Assembly (NCBI GenBank): GCA_903995115.1
Contig: LR877163.1
Span: 310,001 to 374,000, forward strand
Length of the DNA stretch: 64,000 bases
Reading direction: 5' to 3'
Origin: Angomonas deanei
Lineage: Eukaryota; Euglenozoa; Kinetoplastea; Trypanosomatida; Trypanosomatidae
Shown: positions 19,260-31,000 of the stretch, piece after piece
How positions within the stretch are numbered: the stretch's first letter is position 1
How the letters are laid out: each line of letters begins with the position of its first letter
Translations under genes and position numbers: made by a program
Notes under the pieces: model-generated
Databases searched by the model: none
The model's input: only the letters and a program-made list of their open reading frames with translations
What the model was told of the DNA's origin: nothing

Positions 19260-22200
19260 ATGTCCTATCTTACTTTTCCAGCTCAGTTTCTTTCCTATTT
19301 CAACGACACCACCAATAACAATCCTCAAAATAATAATCATACGACACATCACAATAAAGTACCGTTGGCGTTTACGTGCATTAACTCTTTTCATCGTATC
19401 TCGGCCGAGCGTTATGGTGGGGACCGCGTCGGCGACGTCCTCAGCGTCTATTACTCCCAAGAAAAAAAAGAAGAGTATGGAAAAAAGAAACGAAACGAGA
19501 AAAAAGAGGAATTAACGTTCAATCCAAATAGATTTAGTACAAATTCCGTCACGAGTGCGGATTCTTCTCTCACCGACGACGTCCGCGAAAATAAAAATAA
19601 TAATAATCATAGTAATAAAGTTTTAATTTATAATATTGAAGTATTGACAAATTATTTTCCTCGAGAAAGGGTTTTGCTGGCGCTGTGGTGGTGGCTAAGA
19701 CAGTGTCAGCGTAGTTATCTTCCGTATCAAAAATATTACAATGAAGAAGAAGAGCTTGGGGATAAACATAAAAAATTAGAAAAGTATTATTTTAAAAAAG
19801 GGATACAAATTCGCGTTATTTTTAATTTTAATGCACTTTTTATGTTGGAACAACTTTCCGCGTTGCATTTAGACGATTGCGATACAAATAATAACGAAAA
19901 AAAATATAAGAATAATAATCAAAATAATAATAATATTTGTAATTGTGCGTTTCGGGTTTTACGAGAAACGATTTCGGAAGTAAAATTATTTTGCTCCTCG
20001 CAAATCCATTATATTTTTTTCAACGCCAATCGAAAAAATAATATCCATCACATTCAAAATAATAATAATAATAATAATGAAAATATCGAAGATAACGAAA
20101 ATATCACCTTTAATAAACAATTAAAATGCATTAAACACTTTCCAAATTTAGAAAGTGTGTTTATTTCTTATTCCATTTCCGAAAATAATAATAATAATTT
20201 TCAAAATAATAATAATAATAATCATAATAATTTGCCGTTGGATATCATTCCGTTAGCGAATATAAATCAAAAATTACGTTACTTATATTTGGAGGGAAAC
20301 GGCATTATCGGGGTTCCATTATTTCTCTGTGGACGACTGAATTTTCAACATTTATTTCCAAATCAAAATGAAAAAAATGAAAATCATAAAAAAAATAATG
20401 ATTTTAATGAGTTTGCGGTGTCGTATTTATATTCCATGACGCTAAAACAGAATTCTTTTTTGTATTCGTTGGAAAGTTTACCGCAATTATCATTTTTAGC
20501 GGAATTAAATGTTTCCAACGCGCCTATCCAAACGCTAAAATTTTTGAAAAATTGTCCACAATTACGAATTTTGAAACTTTCCAATTGTACAAAAATTCAA
20601 AATAATGTTCATAAAAATAACGAAGAAAGTGAATTTCATCAAATTCGCTTGTTAAAATATTTACAAGAATTAAATGTTTCGGGCACCAACATTGATTCGC
20701 TAAAATTTTTAATCCACAATGAAAATGAAAATTATTTTTTACACTTGAAAAAAATAAATATTGCGCGTTGTAAAGAGTTAAGTCGATCGGCACAACAAAA
20801 TAGGAATCGTAACGAAGAAGATAATTTTATTTTTGTGTTGGCACAACTTAAAAATTTAGAGGATGTGAATCTTTCGCATTTGTCGGTGTATAATGACGAT
20901 TACAGCGGACTTTTTGCAGATTTTCCATCGTTAAAGAAAATAAATGTTTCTAATTGCCGTTTTTTTCATGTTTCACACAAAAATCAAAATCAAAATCATA
21001 ATTAATTTGTAGAAAATAGTGCCGAATGGATTCAAACATTACAGCAACAAAAACAAAAATATATAAATAATAATAATAATAATATAAATCGATTATCGTT
21101 AAATCTTTCCAATTGTTTCGAAGGAAATGCGTCTTTTTCACAAGGAGACGACTATTGCACGAATTTTTTTCGTTTTTTCTTCCTGCCCCAAAATAAAAAT
21201 AATTATAATACTATTTCTATTTTTTTGCAATTAACGTCGTTGCATTTGAATAATTGTACGTTCTTGATGAATTCAGATTTGCAAACCATTTTGCAGTGTT
21301 GTGTGTCGCTGGAGTCGTTAAATTTATTTAATACCTCCATCACCAGTCTGGCATTTTTAGAAAAGTAATAATAATAATAATAATAATAATGTTTCAATTC
21401 CGCTTATTTCGCTGAATATTGCACAATGCACACGACTCACCTCCGTTAGTCTACAACCGTTAAAACATATAAAAAAGACATTAGAATATTTAAATTTATC
21501 GAATTTATTATTAACGGATCTTTCTTTTTTTGAAAATAATAATAATAATAATGAAAATAATGAGGAATGGAATCTGAAAACTTTACAATTAAGTAATTCT
21601 ATTTTAATAAAAGATTTTTCACCGCTACAACATTTAAAAAAAATTGAAAAATTATATTTGAACGGCACTCCATTGAATCATTTATCGTTATTTTCATCGA
21701 TTTCGAATTTTAAACATTTAAAATATTTAAATCTTTCCCATTGCTTACATTTATTTCCAAATCATAAAAATAAAAATAATAATACAGAATGTTTATATTC
21801 TTTAAAGTATTTGGAAGAATTAAATATCGGTTATACCGGCGTTCAAAATTTTGATTTTTTATTATTTTCTAATAATAATAATAATACTAAATTAAATCTT
21901 CATTTAGTAAAATTGATTGCTCATCACTGTTCTTCCTTAAAGGATATTTCTGCCCTAAAAAAATATAAAAATTTAAAGTTTTTGGATTTATCACATTGCG
22001 AACAGTTAAAAAATTTATCCAATCCTAAAAATGAAAATGAAAAAAGTAGAAATAAAAGTTTTTTGCCCATTTCGTTGGAATTTTTGGATTTATCGTATTG
22101 TGGTTCGATTTTCGATTTCGAAGAAGGGTTTGAACCGTTAAAAAATTTAAAACAATTAAAATTAAAAAGTGTGAATAACTTTCATCAAAATTATTACAAT

Positions 22201-22593
22201 CGTAATTTATTAAAATGTGTGAAAAATAGCGTAAAAGTGGAATTTTTGGATATTTCGAATAATAATAAAATCGACTTGGATAAAAGTTTTATTTTTATGT
22301 TGGAACACTTTAAAAATTTGAAAGTATTGAATATTTCGAATACAAAAATATTAAATGATGAAAATAATAATAATAATGAATTTTTTTTTTCCCTCTGTGA
22401 GAAGTGTCCGTCACTGAGAACGGTAAAGTTAATTCATTCCAATAATATAAATCAAAATAATAATAATAATAATCAAAATAATCAAAATAATAATAATATA
22501 AATCAAAATAATAATAATAATCAAAATAAAAATAATAATAATAATAATCGTCTATTTCGTCCGGAAAATGATCTTGGCTGCGTTTTAATGTGA
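19260..22593 (+). CDS. AT-rich leucine-rich-repeat protein with poly-Asn runs (in-frame stop and one frame break)
   Basis: About 1,110 residues if read through an in-frame TAA at 21003-21005 and across a +1 break at ~21363-21370 (GAAAAG before an AAT run). Leu-rich repeats of the form LxxLxxLxLSxCxxLxx run from ~19,850 to 22,560 (for example LAELNVSNAPIQTLKFLKNC and LKFLDLSHCEQLKNLS), and the same repeat phase continues on both sides of each interruption. That is why I treat it as one locus. Loops are filled with AAT-coded Asn runs. Codons are strongly A/T-ending, unlike the GC-richer neighbours. There is no signal peptide or membrane segment. Role is unknown, probably protein binding. It may be a decaying gene or an assembly artefact. 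Confidence 0.65.
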
Positions 22594-22851
22594 AACAAAA
22601 TAATTTTGATATTTATTTCAAAAAAAAAAAAATGATATTTCATTGTTCTTTTTTTCTCCTCTTTGCTGTGTTTTATGACACTTTCATTGATCGAACAACA
22701 ACAACAAAAAAGAATTAAATAAAAATCTTTTTTTTTATCGTTTTCATTTTATTCGTTTGAACGAAATGTAAAAACTATATTTCTTCTTTCTCCATTTTTT
22801 TTTTTTTAAAGTTAAAATAAATAAAACATAAAATCAGAATATTATTCTTCA

Positions 22852-22929
22852 ATGTCTACCAAGCAGACCACTCCGAGTAGCACCGAAGGATTATCCTCCT
22901 TGTTAGAATTATTATTATCCGATACTCAA

Positions 22930-22962
<33 letters not shown>

Positions 22963-24012
22963 TCTACCAAAAATGATATTATCCAAACGATTCAAACCAA
23001 TCTTCAAAATTTAAATCATCATAATAATAAAAGTAACGACGACTATTATTCCTCGATTCGTTATTTAGATTGTGACGGACCCATTCAAAATTATAATTAT
23101 AATAATTATAATAATTCCAATAATAATAATAATCATATTTACGAAAGTAGTTTGATCCGTTATGACGCGCCCTTCGCGCCATTCAATCACAAAAAGTCAT
23201 TACAATTACGAAAAAAGTTGAATTTACCGAATGCGACGGAAATTTTAAATCAAACTCAAAATAATAATAATAATAATAAAACACAAAATAATAATAATAA
23301 TAATTTTATTTCAACGGATGAAAAAAATATTAGGGCCATTCTAGATAGTTTTATCCCTCCCCGGCGTTGGGTCGAGCGGGAGTACATTAACACGACTTCC
23401 GATATTGTCGACACCATTAATCAAAAACATAATACGGTTGAAAACTCTGAAAAAAATAAAAATAATTATATCGATACGGTCTGGGTGCAGCACGCGAGCC
23501 CGTTCGCTTCCTCCCGTACCGAAGCCCTCGAAACACACGAGTTATTTAAAAAAAAATTACAACTCTTCAAGGCCAAAAAAATTGGCGTTTGTTATATTCG
23601 CACCGTGCTAGTGGCGGAGTGTTTCATGGAAGTCATACGGCAGCTCGTGACGGAGCAGTGGGAACGGGGATTGTTATTTTTATATATTTATACCGATCTC
23701 GTCGCGACGCATAGCGCACATCGACTAAAATTTGAAACTCGCGCCGGCCACGCCTTGCGACTTTCGTTATTGGGTGAAAAAGAAACGAACCGGGTGCAAG
23801 AAAATATCAAAGCCTTATCGGAAAAAATTAAAACGTTACAGCAAGAGGAGGAAACGCTAAAAGAAAAGTGTGCCGACTTTACGTCCTATGCGGAGGAACA
23901 AACGTTAATTATGGAAAAACAACACAATGATACTATTTTAAAATTAAAAAAAGAGGGAATTATAAAACGAAATCAGTTAGAGAAGATGGTGGAATTACCG
24001 TCGAATGTGTAA
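22852..24012 (+). CDS. DNALI1: Axonemal inner-arm dynein light chain, p28/DNALI1 family
   Basis: A 386-residue protein, longer than typical p28 (about 250). Residues ~163-386 carry the family core: IRAILDSFIPPRRW, then ETHELFKKKLQLFKAKKIGVCYIR, then VAECFMEVIRQLVTEQWERG and LLFLYIYTDLV, followed by the C-terminal coiled coil (ENIKALSEKIKTLQQEEETL). The order matches DNALI1 (IPPREW, DxLLQQRQARETGICPVR-like, ELIRQVTIxxxERGLLLLRVRDE). The N-terminal ~160 residues are Asn-rich insertions encoded by AAT. In other flagellates the protein binds inner-arm dynein heavy chains with actin or centrin; here it implies a motile axoneme. Codons shift from AT-rich in the N-terminal half to mixed in the core. 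Confidence 0.85.
22928..22962 (+). repeat. (AAT)n microsatellite coding for poly-Asn
   Basis: About eleven AAT codons in frame inside the dynein light chain N-terminus. One of many such tracts in 17.5-28.2 kb. Confidence 0.9.
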
Positions 24013-24254
24013 TGATAAAAAAATAGAAAAAAAAATAATAATGTATATATATATATAAAAATTTGTAATGATTCATGTAAAGTATGAAATGTAAACTATG
24101 TGAAGTAATAATAAAAAAGGATACCGATGCTTTTTTTTTTTTTTTTTGTATTCTTCTAATTATGCATTCTCTCCTTCCTTTTTTTCCAAGAAAAAATAAC
24201 AACAATAGAAAAAAAAAAAAAACTTTATACCAAAAATAGAAAAAAAAAATATAA

Positions 24255-26348
24255 ATGTTAGCCGCTAAAAAAAGACAAAAAGAGGCCATCTCCGGGAAGA
24301 TTGGCCACGACGAGTATGTCTACCGTCTCAGCGACCCCAACGCCTATCAGCAAGACATTCACATACACCAGGGGAACCTCACCCCAGGCAGCCCTGGCAA
24401 CTTCAATAATGGAAATCAATATAAAAAACAAAATGAGAGTGAGGGGCCGCCGTGGGCGGTGGATCCAACGCCGAACCGAAATAACAATAATAATAATAAT
24501 AAGAATAATAATAATGCTCCGTACGGTGCGGCAGGACCAGCAGCAGCAGGCGGTGGTGGTCCATCTCCATCTCCAACTCCTAATAATAATAATAATAATT
24601 TCCCGCCGTATAATAATAATTATGTATCCCCAGGTGCTGGTGGTCCTCGTCTTTCTGTTGCCGATCTCCCGACGGTGATGCCACAAGTCTATCGACCAAA
24701 ACCACCGTTATTATTTAATAATAATAATAATATTCCTAAGTCACATAATAATAATTTTCCGGGGTTGATGCCGTCGCCGTATATGTACCCGTCGGCGGTG
24801 TTACCGCCTAGTGGGAATAATTTTTATTATTCCGCCGCCAGCGTTACCGTATAATAATAATCCTTATGCCTTTCCGAGACCGAACAGCTCTCCTGCGGGG
24901 TTGTTGCTGCCACCGCTGGAAAATAATAATAATAATTATCAAAATAATAATAATAATAATAATTATCCGTCTACCCCGAAAGTGCAACAAGTCCCAGAAA
25001 CCCCCCGCGCCCGCCGCGACAGCTCGTCTTTTATTTTTGGGGACGATGGGAATAATATAGAAAATGAAAAAAAAAGACAACGCGAGGAACAACAACGACG
25101 GGCGATTGAACTACAAAACGAAAATGCACGCATCATGGCAGAAGTACAACAACGTAAGGAACAGGAAAAGTTAAATCAAAAAAGAGAGGCCGAGGCGGAA
25201 GAACGAAAATTAAAAAAAGAAGCAGAGGAACTCGCCAGACGACAGCAATTAGAAATCGAAAGAGAGGAGGAAAAAAAGAAAAAGTTATTGGGGCCGGCGT
25301 ACGTGCCACCACCACCGAAGGAACCAGAACATAATAAAAATAAAAATGCGAAAAAAGTCGAAAACGAAAATGAAAACGATAAAAATAAAAAGGAAGAAAC
25401 GACCATTGTGATGAGTCGACCGACCTCCTCACATAGTCAAACCTCACAGCCCTTCAATAATAATAATAATAATAATAATCTTTTAGTGAATCAAAATAAT
25501 CAAAATTTAAATCCGAGTCGGCCGTGGATGCCACCACCACCATACAATAATAATAATAATAACATGGGAGAAGTAAAATATTTATACCAAACCGATTTAT
25601 TAAAAAATGAAATACGAAATATTTCCAACGAACAGAAAAAAATTGAATTTTTATTGCAACAAAATTTATTTCAGAATCATCAAAATAATAATAATAATAA
25701 TTATTTAAATAATCATAATAATATTATTGGCGCCGGTACGTATCTCACGGCAGGACAGTATCCGAATCCTATGGGAGGACTATTATACAATAATAATAAT
25801 AATAATTTAAATAATACCAATAACGGTTATTTATCGCCAAACCGAAATAATTACAATGAAATGTTCAATAATTTAAATAATAATAATAGAAATTTTAATA
25901 TTCCTAATTTTAATTAATAATAATATGGGAACGCCGTCGCCGTATTTACCAAACGGAACGATGGAATATAATAATAATAATCATTATAATTATTATTTAA
26001 ATAATAATAATAAGAGAGATTCCCTCAATCCTGATTTGACCTCTTCCGCTCGTTATGTAGGCAATCATAATAATAATTTAAAAAAAAATTAAAAAAAAAA
26101 TAATAATAATAGTGTGCGAATGGATGATTCACAGGAATTATCGATTGAACCTTCCGTTTTTGTGGGCTTTCATCCGAAAAATAATATTTATAATAATCAA
26201 AATCAAAATCATAACGCGAATCCGTCTATTCCATATAATAATAATAATAATAATAACCCGAGACTATCTTACAGTAACAATAATGACGTCCTACCGCCGT
26301 ATAATAATAATAAACCGTTATACAATAATGATTCTCAATTACCCCAAC

Positions 26349-26381
<33 letters not shown>

Positions 26382-27425
26382 CAAGACCATCTCTCCAACC
26401 GCTTCACGCCTCCAATGCAGCATTACCTCAGTATAATAATAATAATCATAATAATGTAAAGCCGTTATACAATAATGAAATACAGTCTCCCCAATACAAT
26501 CATAATAATAATAATAACTTAAAACCTCTGTATAATACTGACGCACAATCCCCACAAGCGAAAAACAATAATAATAACAACAACTTGAAGCCGTTGTACA
26601 ATAATGAAGTCCAATCTCCTCAATATAATAAAAATACAAATAATAATAATAATAATAATTTAAAGCCTTTGTATAATAATGAAGTACAGTCCCCTCAATA
26701 CAATCATAATAACAATAATGCAAGACCGTCGCTGAAACCACTTCACGCCTCCAATGCAGAATTACCAATCACAAACAATACTAATAATAATAATAATAAT
26801 CATAATAATAATAATAATAATAATAAGGAAGAAAGTCCGCTACCGAACTTTGCGAATAATAATAACAGTGAGGGAAGTATGCTCTACGACAGCGCTAGCA
26901 CGCGGAACATGATCAATAATAATAATTACAAAAATAAGGTGGAAAGTGACTCCGAGTTGAGTTTTCTTCGCGTCAGTACGGATGCCCAACCCACCACGAA
27001 AAGCAACAATACCATCAATAATAATAATAAAGATGCCTACCGTGAACTGTCGGAAGACGATGTCGTCCGAATCATAATAATTAATAATAATAGTAATAAT
27101 AAAGGTACCAAGTCTCCTGTCCCAGTACGGGTCGGCAGCGCCAAACCAACCAGCAATAATAATAATAAGAGTGATTTACCGCCGTGGCTGCGCTCCATGA
27201 ACGAGGATGAAATAAAAACAAATCAACAATAATAATAATAACAATTACAGAGAGTTGGACGAACCCACGACGACTAACTTTACTTCCAATCCGAATTATA
27301 ATAATAATTCAAATAATAATAGTAATAATAATAGAAGAGGATCGATTCGTATTAAAGACAAAACAGGGGATGTTGTGACCCCCATACGGGAACCATCCGC
27401 CGCCTCGTCGATGAGAGAATTATAA
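24255..27425 (+). CDS. Poly-Asn/Pro protein with central coiled coil (several frame breaks)
   Basis: I read one locus of about 1,055 residues: N-terminus MLAAKKRQKEAISGKIGHDE, Pro/Asn-rich stretch, a charged coiled coil at ~25050-25290 (KKRQREEQQRRAIELQNENA), a second short helix (LKNEIRNISNEQKKIEFLL, ~25600), Asn-rich repeats LKPLYNNEVQSPQYN (26450-26720), and a polar tail ending SIRIKDKTGDVVTP. Breaks: +1 near 24820-24852, +1 at ~25915, an in-frame TAA at 26090-26092 between A-runs, and +1 at ~27215-27230. Each lies in an AAT, A or T run, and the poly-Asn/Pro composition resumes in the new frame. The charged coiled coil vaguely resembles centrosome/spindle-pole proteins such as CSPP1; I do not assign it. 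A decaying gene or assembly error are both possible. Confidence 0.5.
26349..26380 (+). repeat. (AAT)n microsatellite coding for poly-Asn
   Basis: About ten AAT codons between PQH and ARPSLQPLHASNA; the ARPSL(Q/K)PLHASNA motif recurs after another Asn run near 26720. Confidence 0.88.
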
Positions 27426-28030
27426 AAAAAATAAAAATAAAAAAGTATTTTTGTGTATCATTCATTCTTGTTTTTTTTTTTTTTTGGATGTATTCAGCTT
27501 TTTTATTATTACTATATTCTATTACGTTTATTCATTCAGATTGCGTTGTTTATCTTTTTTCAAAAAAAAAAAAAAATACGAATTAAAAAAAATAAAATAG
27601 AGATGTAATGAGTATTCTTCTTTTTTTTTTTTTGATTGTTATATTACTTAATGCTGGAAATATATACGAATAGAGTGTTCCCTATTTTTGTCGATAGAAA
27701 TAAAAATTTTTATTTATTTTTTGTTTTTGACGTGCCTTTATTATTTAATGCTTAATTTTTCTTAAAAAAAAATTTTACTTATCTTCTTTCCTCTCCCCAT
27801 CTTTTTTGTTTCCTCAAGCATAATAGATTGAGTAGTTATACTCAGCTCTTTTTTTCTTTTATTTTATTTTTAGTTAGATACTCCCATTAGATTCTTTTTA
27901 ATTTTATATATTTCCTTTCCCCGTTTTTTTTTTTTCCTAATTGTACTCGGCCATTTTTTTTTTTTTTTCATACCACTTTTAAAAATATATATAAAAACCA
28001 ATAAAATAAAAAAACAGAAAAATCCGAATC
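27426..28030. other. Intergenic, T-rich, no gene seen
   Basis: Spacer between two plus-strand genes with T-runs at 27470-27485, 27621-27632, 27926-27936 and 27953-27968. No RNA gene or conserved peptide is seen. AAAATATATATAAAAACC lies about 45 bases before the kinesin ATG. Confidence 0.65.
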
Positions 28031-31000
28031 ATGGATTCCGATAATAATAACAATAACAATTATATCGACGACGGTCATATTCACGTTTGTGTCCGTGTTC
28101 GAAACATCCCCTCGCATCAAGTGCTCACGGACGCCCTCACCAAGAATGACGCCAGCAAGAATAATAATAATAATGAGGGACGACCCTCTATGACCCCACC
28201 CGCCTCGGTGAACCCTAAAAAAGCACTGAAGGAAGCCCAGCGGATTGTCGTCTCCTCCATTGAGAATATTATCATCATGCACGACCCCAAGGCGGTCGAC
28301 TGCGCCGCTACCGTCGCCAAGGACGCGAGCAACGTGGTGCAAGTGTTAACCACTCGTGCCGGGAAAGGCAGTCGCACCAGCAGCGGCACCCGCAAGTCCG
28401 GCCGCAAGTCGTCCACCTATCAGCGTGGTCTCACCTCCACCGCCACGGCCAACTACTACGAGTGTGATGAGTGTGTCGTCAGCATGGATGAGGCCAGTCG
28501 GCTCAAGATGCCACTCGTCAAGTCCAGCGACTTCCTGCAGCCACCGCCGTATGGCAGTCAGGAGGATATCTTTCGCAGCACGGCACGGCATGCGGTGGAG
28601 GCGGCCGTGGAAGGGATTAACAGTTGTGTGTTTGCCTACGGTCAGACCGGCAGCGGTAAGACGTATACACTGTTTGGGGATACGGCCAACTTGCGGCACG
28701 ACCCTGGCGTGGTGATCCGCACAGTGGAAGACTTATTTGCGCAGCTGGAGGCCGTCAAGGCCACCTATCAAGGCAACAGCGAGACCGACTACTCCTACAC
28801 GGTGTCGCTTTCTTTTTTTGAGATTTATCAGAATGAGGTGCACTGTCTGCTCTCCCGTCAGGGCCCCCTGCACGTACAGTACAAGCGTGATGCCGGGGGG
28901 AAGAAGGAGACGATGATTATTCACGACTTGCAGCAGCAAGTGGTGACCAGCCCGGAGAAGGCGTATCCTTTGATTGAACTGGGCCTACGTCGCCGGCAGA
29001 CCGGTGAGACCGGCATGAACGCGCGGAGCAGTCGCAGTCACGCCTTGGTGCAGCTGCGTGTGACGCAGTGGAAGGCCAACCGTGAGACCCGCGAGACGGT
29101 CGAGCTGCACTCCACCATCAACCTCGTCGATCTCGCCGGCAGCGAGCGACAGAAGACCGCCAACACGGACGGCAAGTCACGCGAGGAGGGCATTCAGATT
29201 AACCAATCTCTCGCCACCCTCGCGCGTGTCATCAACGACATTGCGCGTGGGGCCAAGTTTGTAAATTACCGGGACTCCCTCCTGACGATGGTGCTCAAGG
29301 ATAATCTCGGTGGCAACAGCAAGACCTTCATGATTGCGAACATTAGCCCTATTGCGTTTAGTTTTCAAGAGTCCTGCGCGACGCTGACGTACGCCAAGGA
29401 TGTACGAAAGATTCGCAACCGCCCGACGGTTAATAAATCTTTTCAGACGCGTGCCAACTTGGTGGAAATTAATATGCGGCAGAAGACGGAGATTGAGCGG
29501 CTGAAGGAGCAGCTGGAGGAGGTGACACGGCGAGCCCAGAATGGAGACTTTGCACTGAGTAGTATGAATGAGAATGGACTCCTCGTTGATGGCATTTCTC
29601 CCATCCGCGGGTGCGCACTCTCCGAAAGTCCACAGCAAAGAGGAAAAGGGTATGACGCACTGCTGGCCGGTGGTCTTGGCTACGAGGCGGTCCTCTCCGC
29701 CAACGCCAAAGGTCTTACCGCACCCCTCATGGTCTCCTCTCACCGCCGCTACAAGAATATTGCCGGTATTGGCAGTACGTGTGTGGAGGACGGCCTCGTG
29801 CGTGTCACCTCCCTCGTGCACCACAGCACGCGCTTTTCTGTCGCTGATATGCTCCGACAGAAGCGGGAGGAGGACAAAGTTGAAAAGGAGCTGTCCACCC
29901 CCAACGCCGATAGTCCCGTCGCCCACGATCCCATGGAGGCCAACGCCCCTCAAGAAGAAGAAGAGGACATGCTCAGCAAGAGCGGCGCCTTCGGGTATGT
30001 CGAGGTGGAAAAAGTCAGTCAGCGTGCCTGTGACCAGCGGGTGTGGGTGAAGTTTATCGCCCCCAACAGCGAGGAAGGCAACGACCGACTCGTCGATGTG
30101 CAGCTGAATGGAAAGAGCCTTGGTAGCGCCCACCGGGAGCTGTACCACGGCGACGTGATTGCTGTCTACCTTGACGGTGAGCGTGCCGGTGGTCAGACCT
30201 ACCAAGTGGTGGAGGACGCGGAAGAGGCGGATAAGGAGAACCGCGACAGCCGACGCCCCTCCGTGAAGGCCGACAGTGCCGACCACAGTCTGGTGGCATT
30301 TCATTTCGTGGATCTGAACTGCCTCTCCCGGGCGAGCGCTAGCATGAACACCGCCACCCTCGGTCAGCTCGCCGTCTCCGTCGATGTCGAGGACGACATG
30401 GAACAGCTGAAGCGCGACAACGCCAAGTTGCTGGACATGGTGCGCAATCAAGCTCAGACGATTGACTACCAGTGTCAGCGGGAGAGCATGTCTCGTCTCT
30501 CCTCCATCTCCGGCAGACAGTCGCCCAACCCTAACCCCGTGGACCGCTGCCTCGCCTTGACCCCGTCGGAGGCACGCCAAGCTACCGCTGAGGCTTTCCG
30601 CCGCATGTCCGTCTCTCCCTCTATCCGGGGTCACTCCACCCTACCGGCGGATATCTCAGAAGAGGAGATGCGCCACCGCGCGGAGCAGAGCGTCAGTCAG
30701 CGACTGGAGAGCGCCATGAGGGAGAATGAGTCGCTGGTGAAGAAGAATGTCCGTCACAACGCGGAGCTCGATGAGCTGGCCCGACGACTGGCGGAGCTGG
30801 ATGCTGGGGATGTGGTCGTCCGTCGCACGGTGTCTTCTTCTTCTTCGGAGGAAAGCAGTGAGGAGGGTGATAACCGAGAGAAGGAAGTCTCCGTCAGCGT
30901 CAGCCCATCCTGCGCCCGCAATAAGTCGATTGGTAACGTCAGCCTTTCCCCGGAGAATGTTGGATTCAGCGTCACCCGTGTCTCGTCCAGTTCCGATGAC

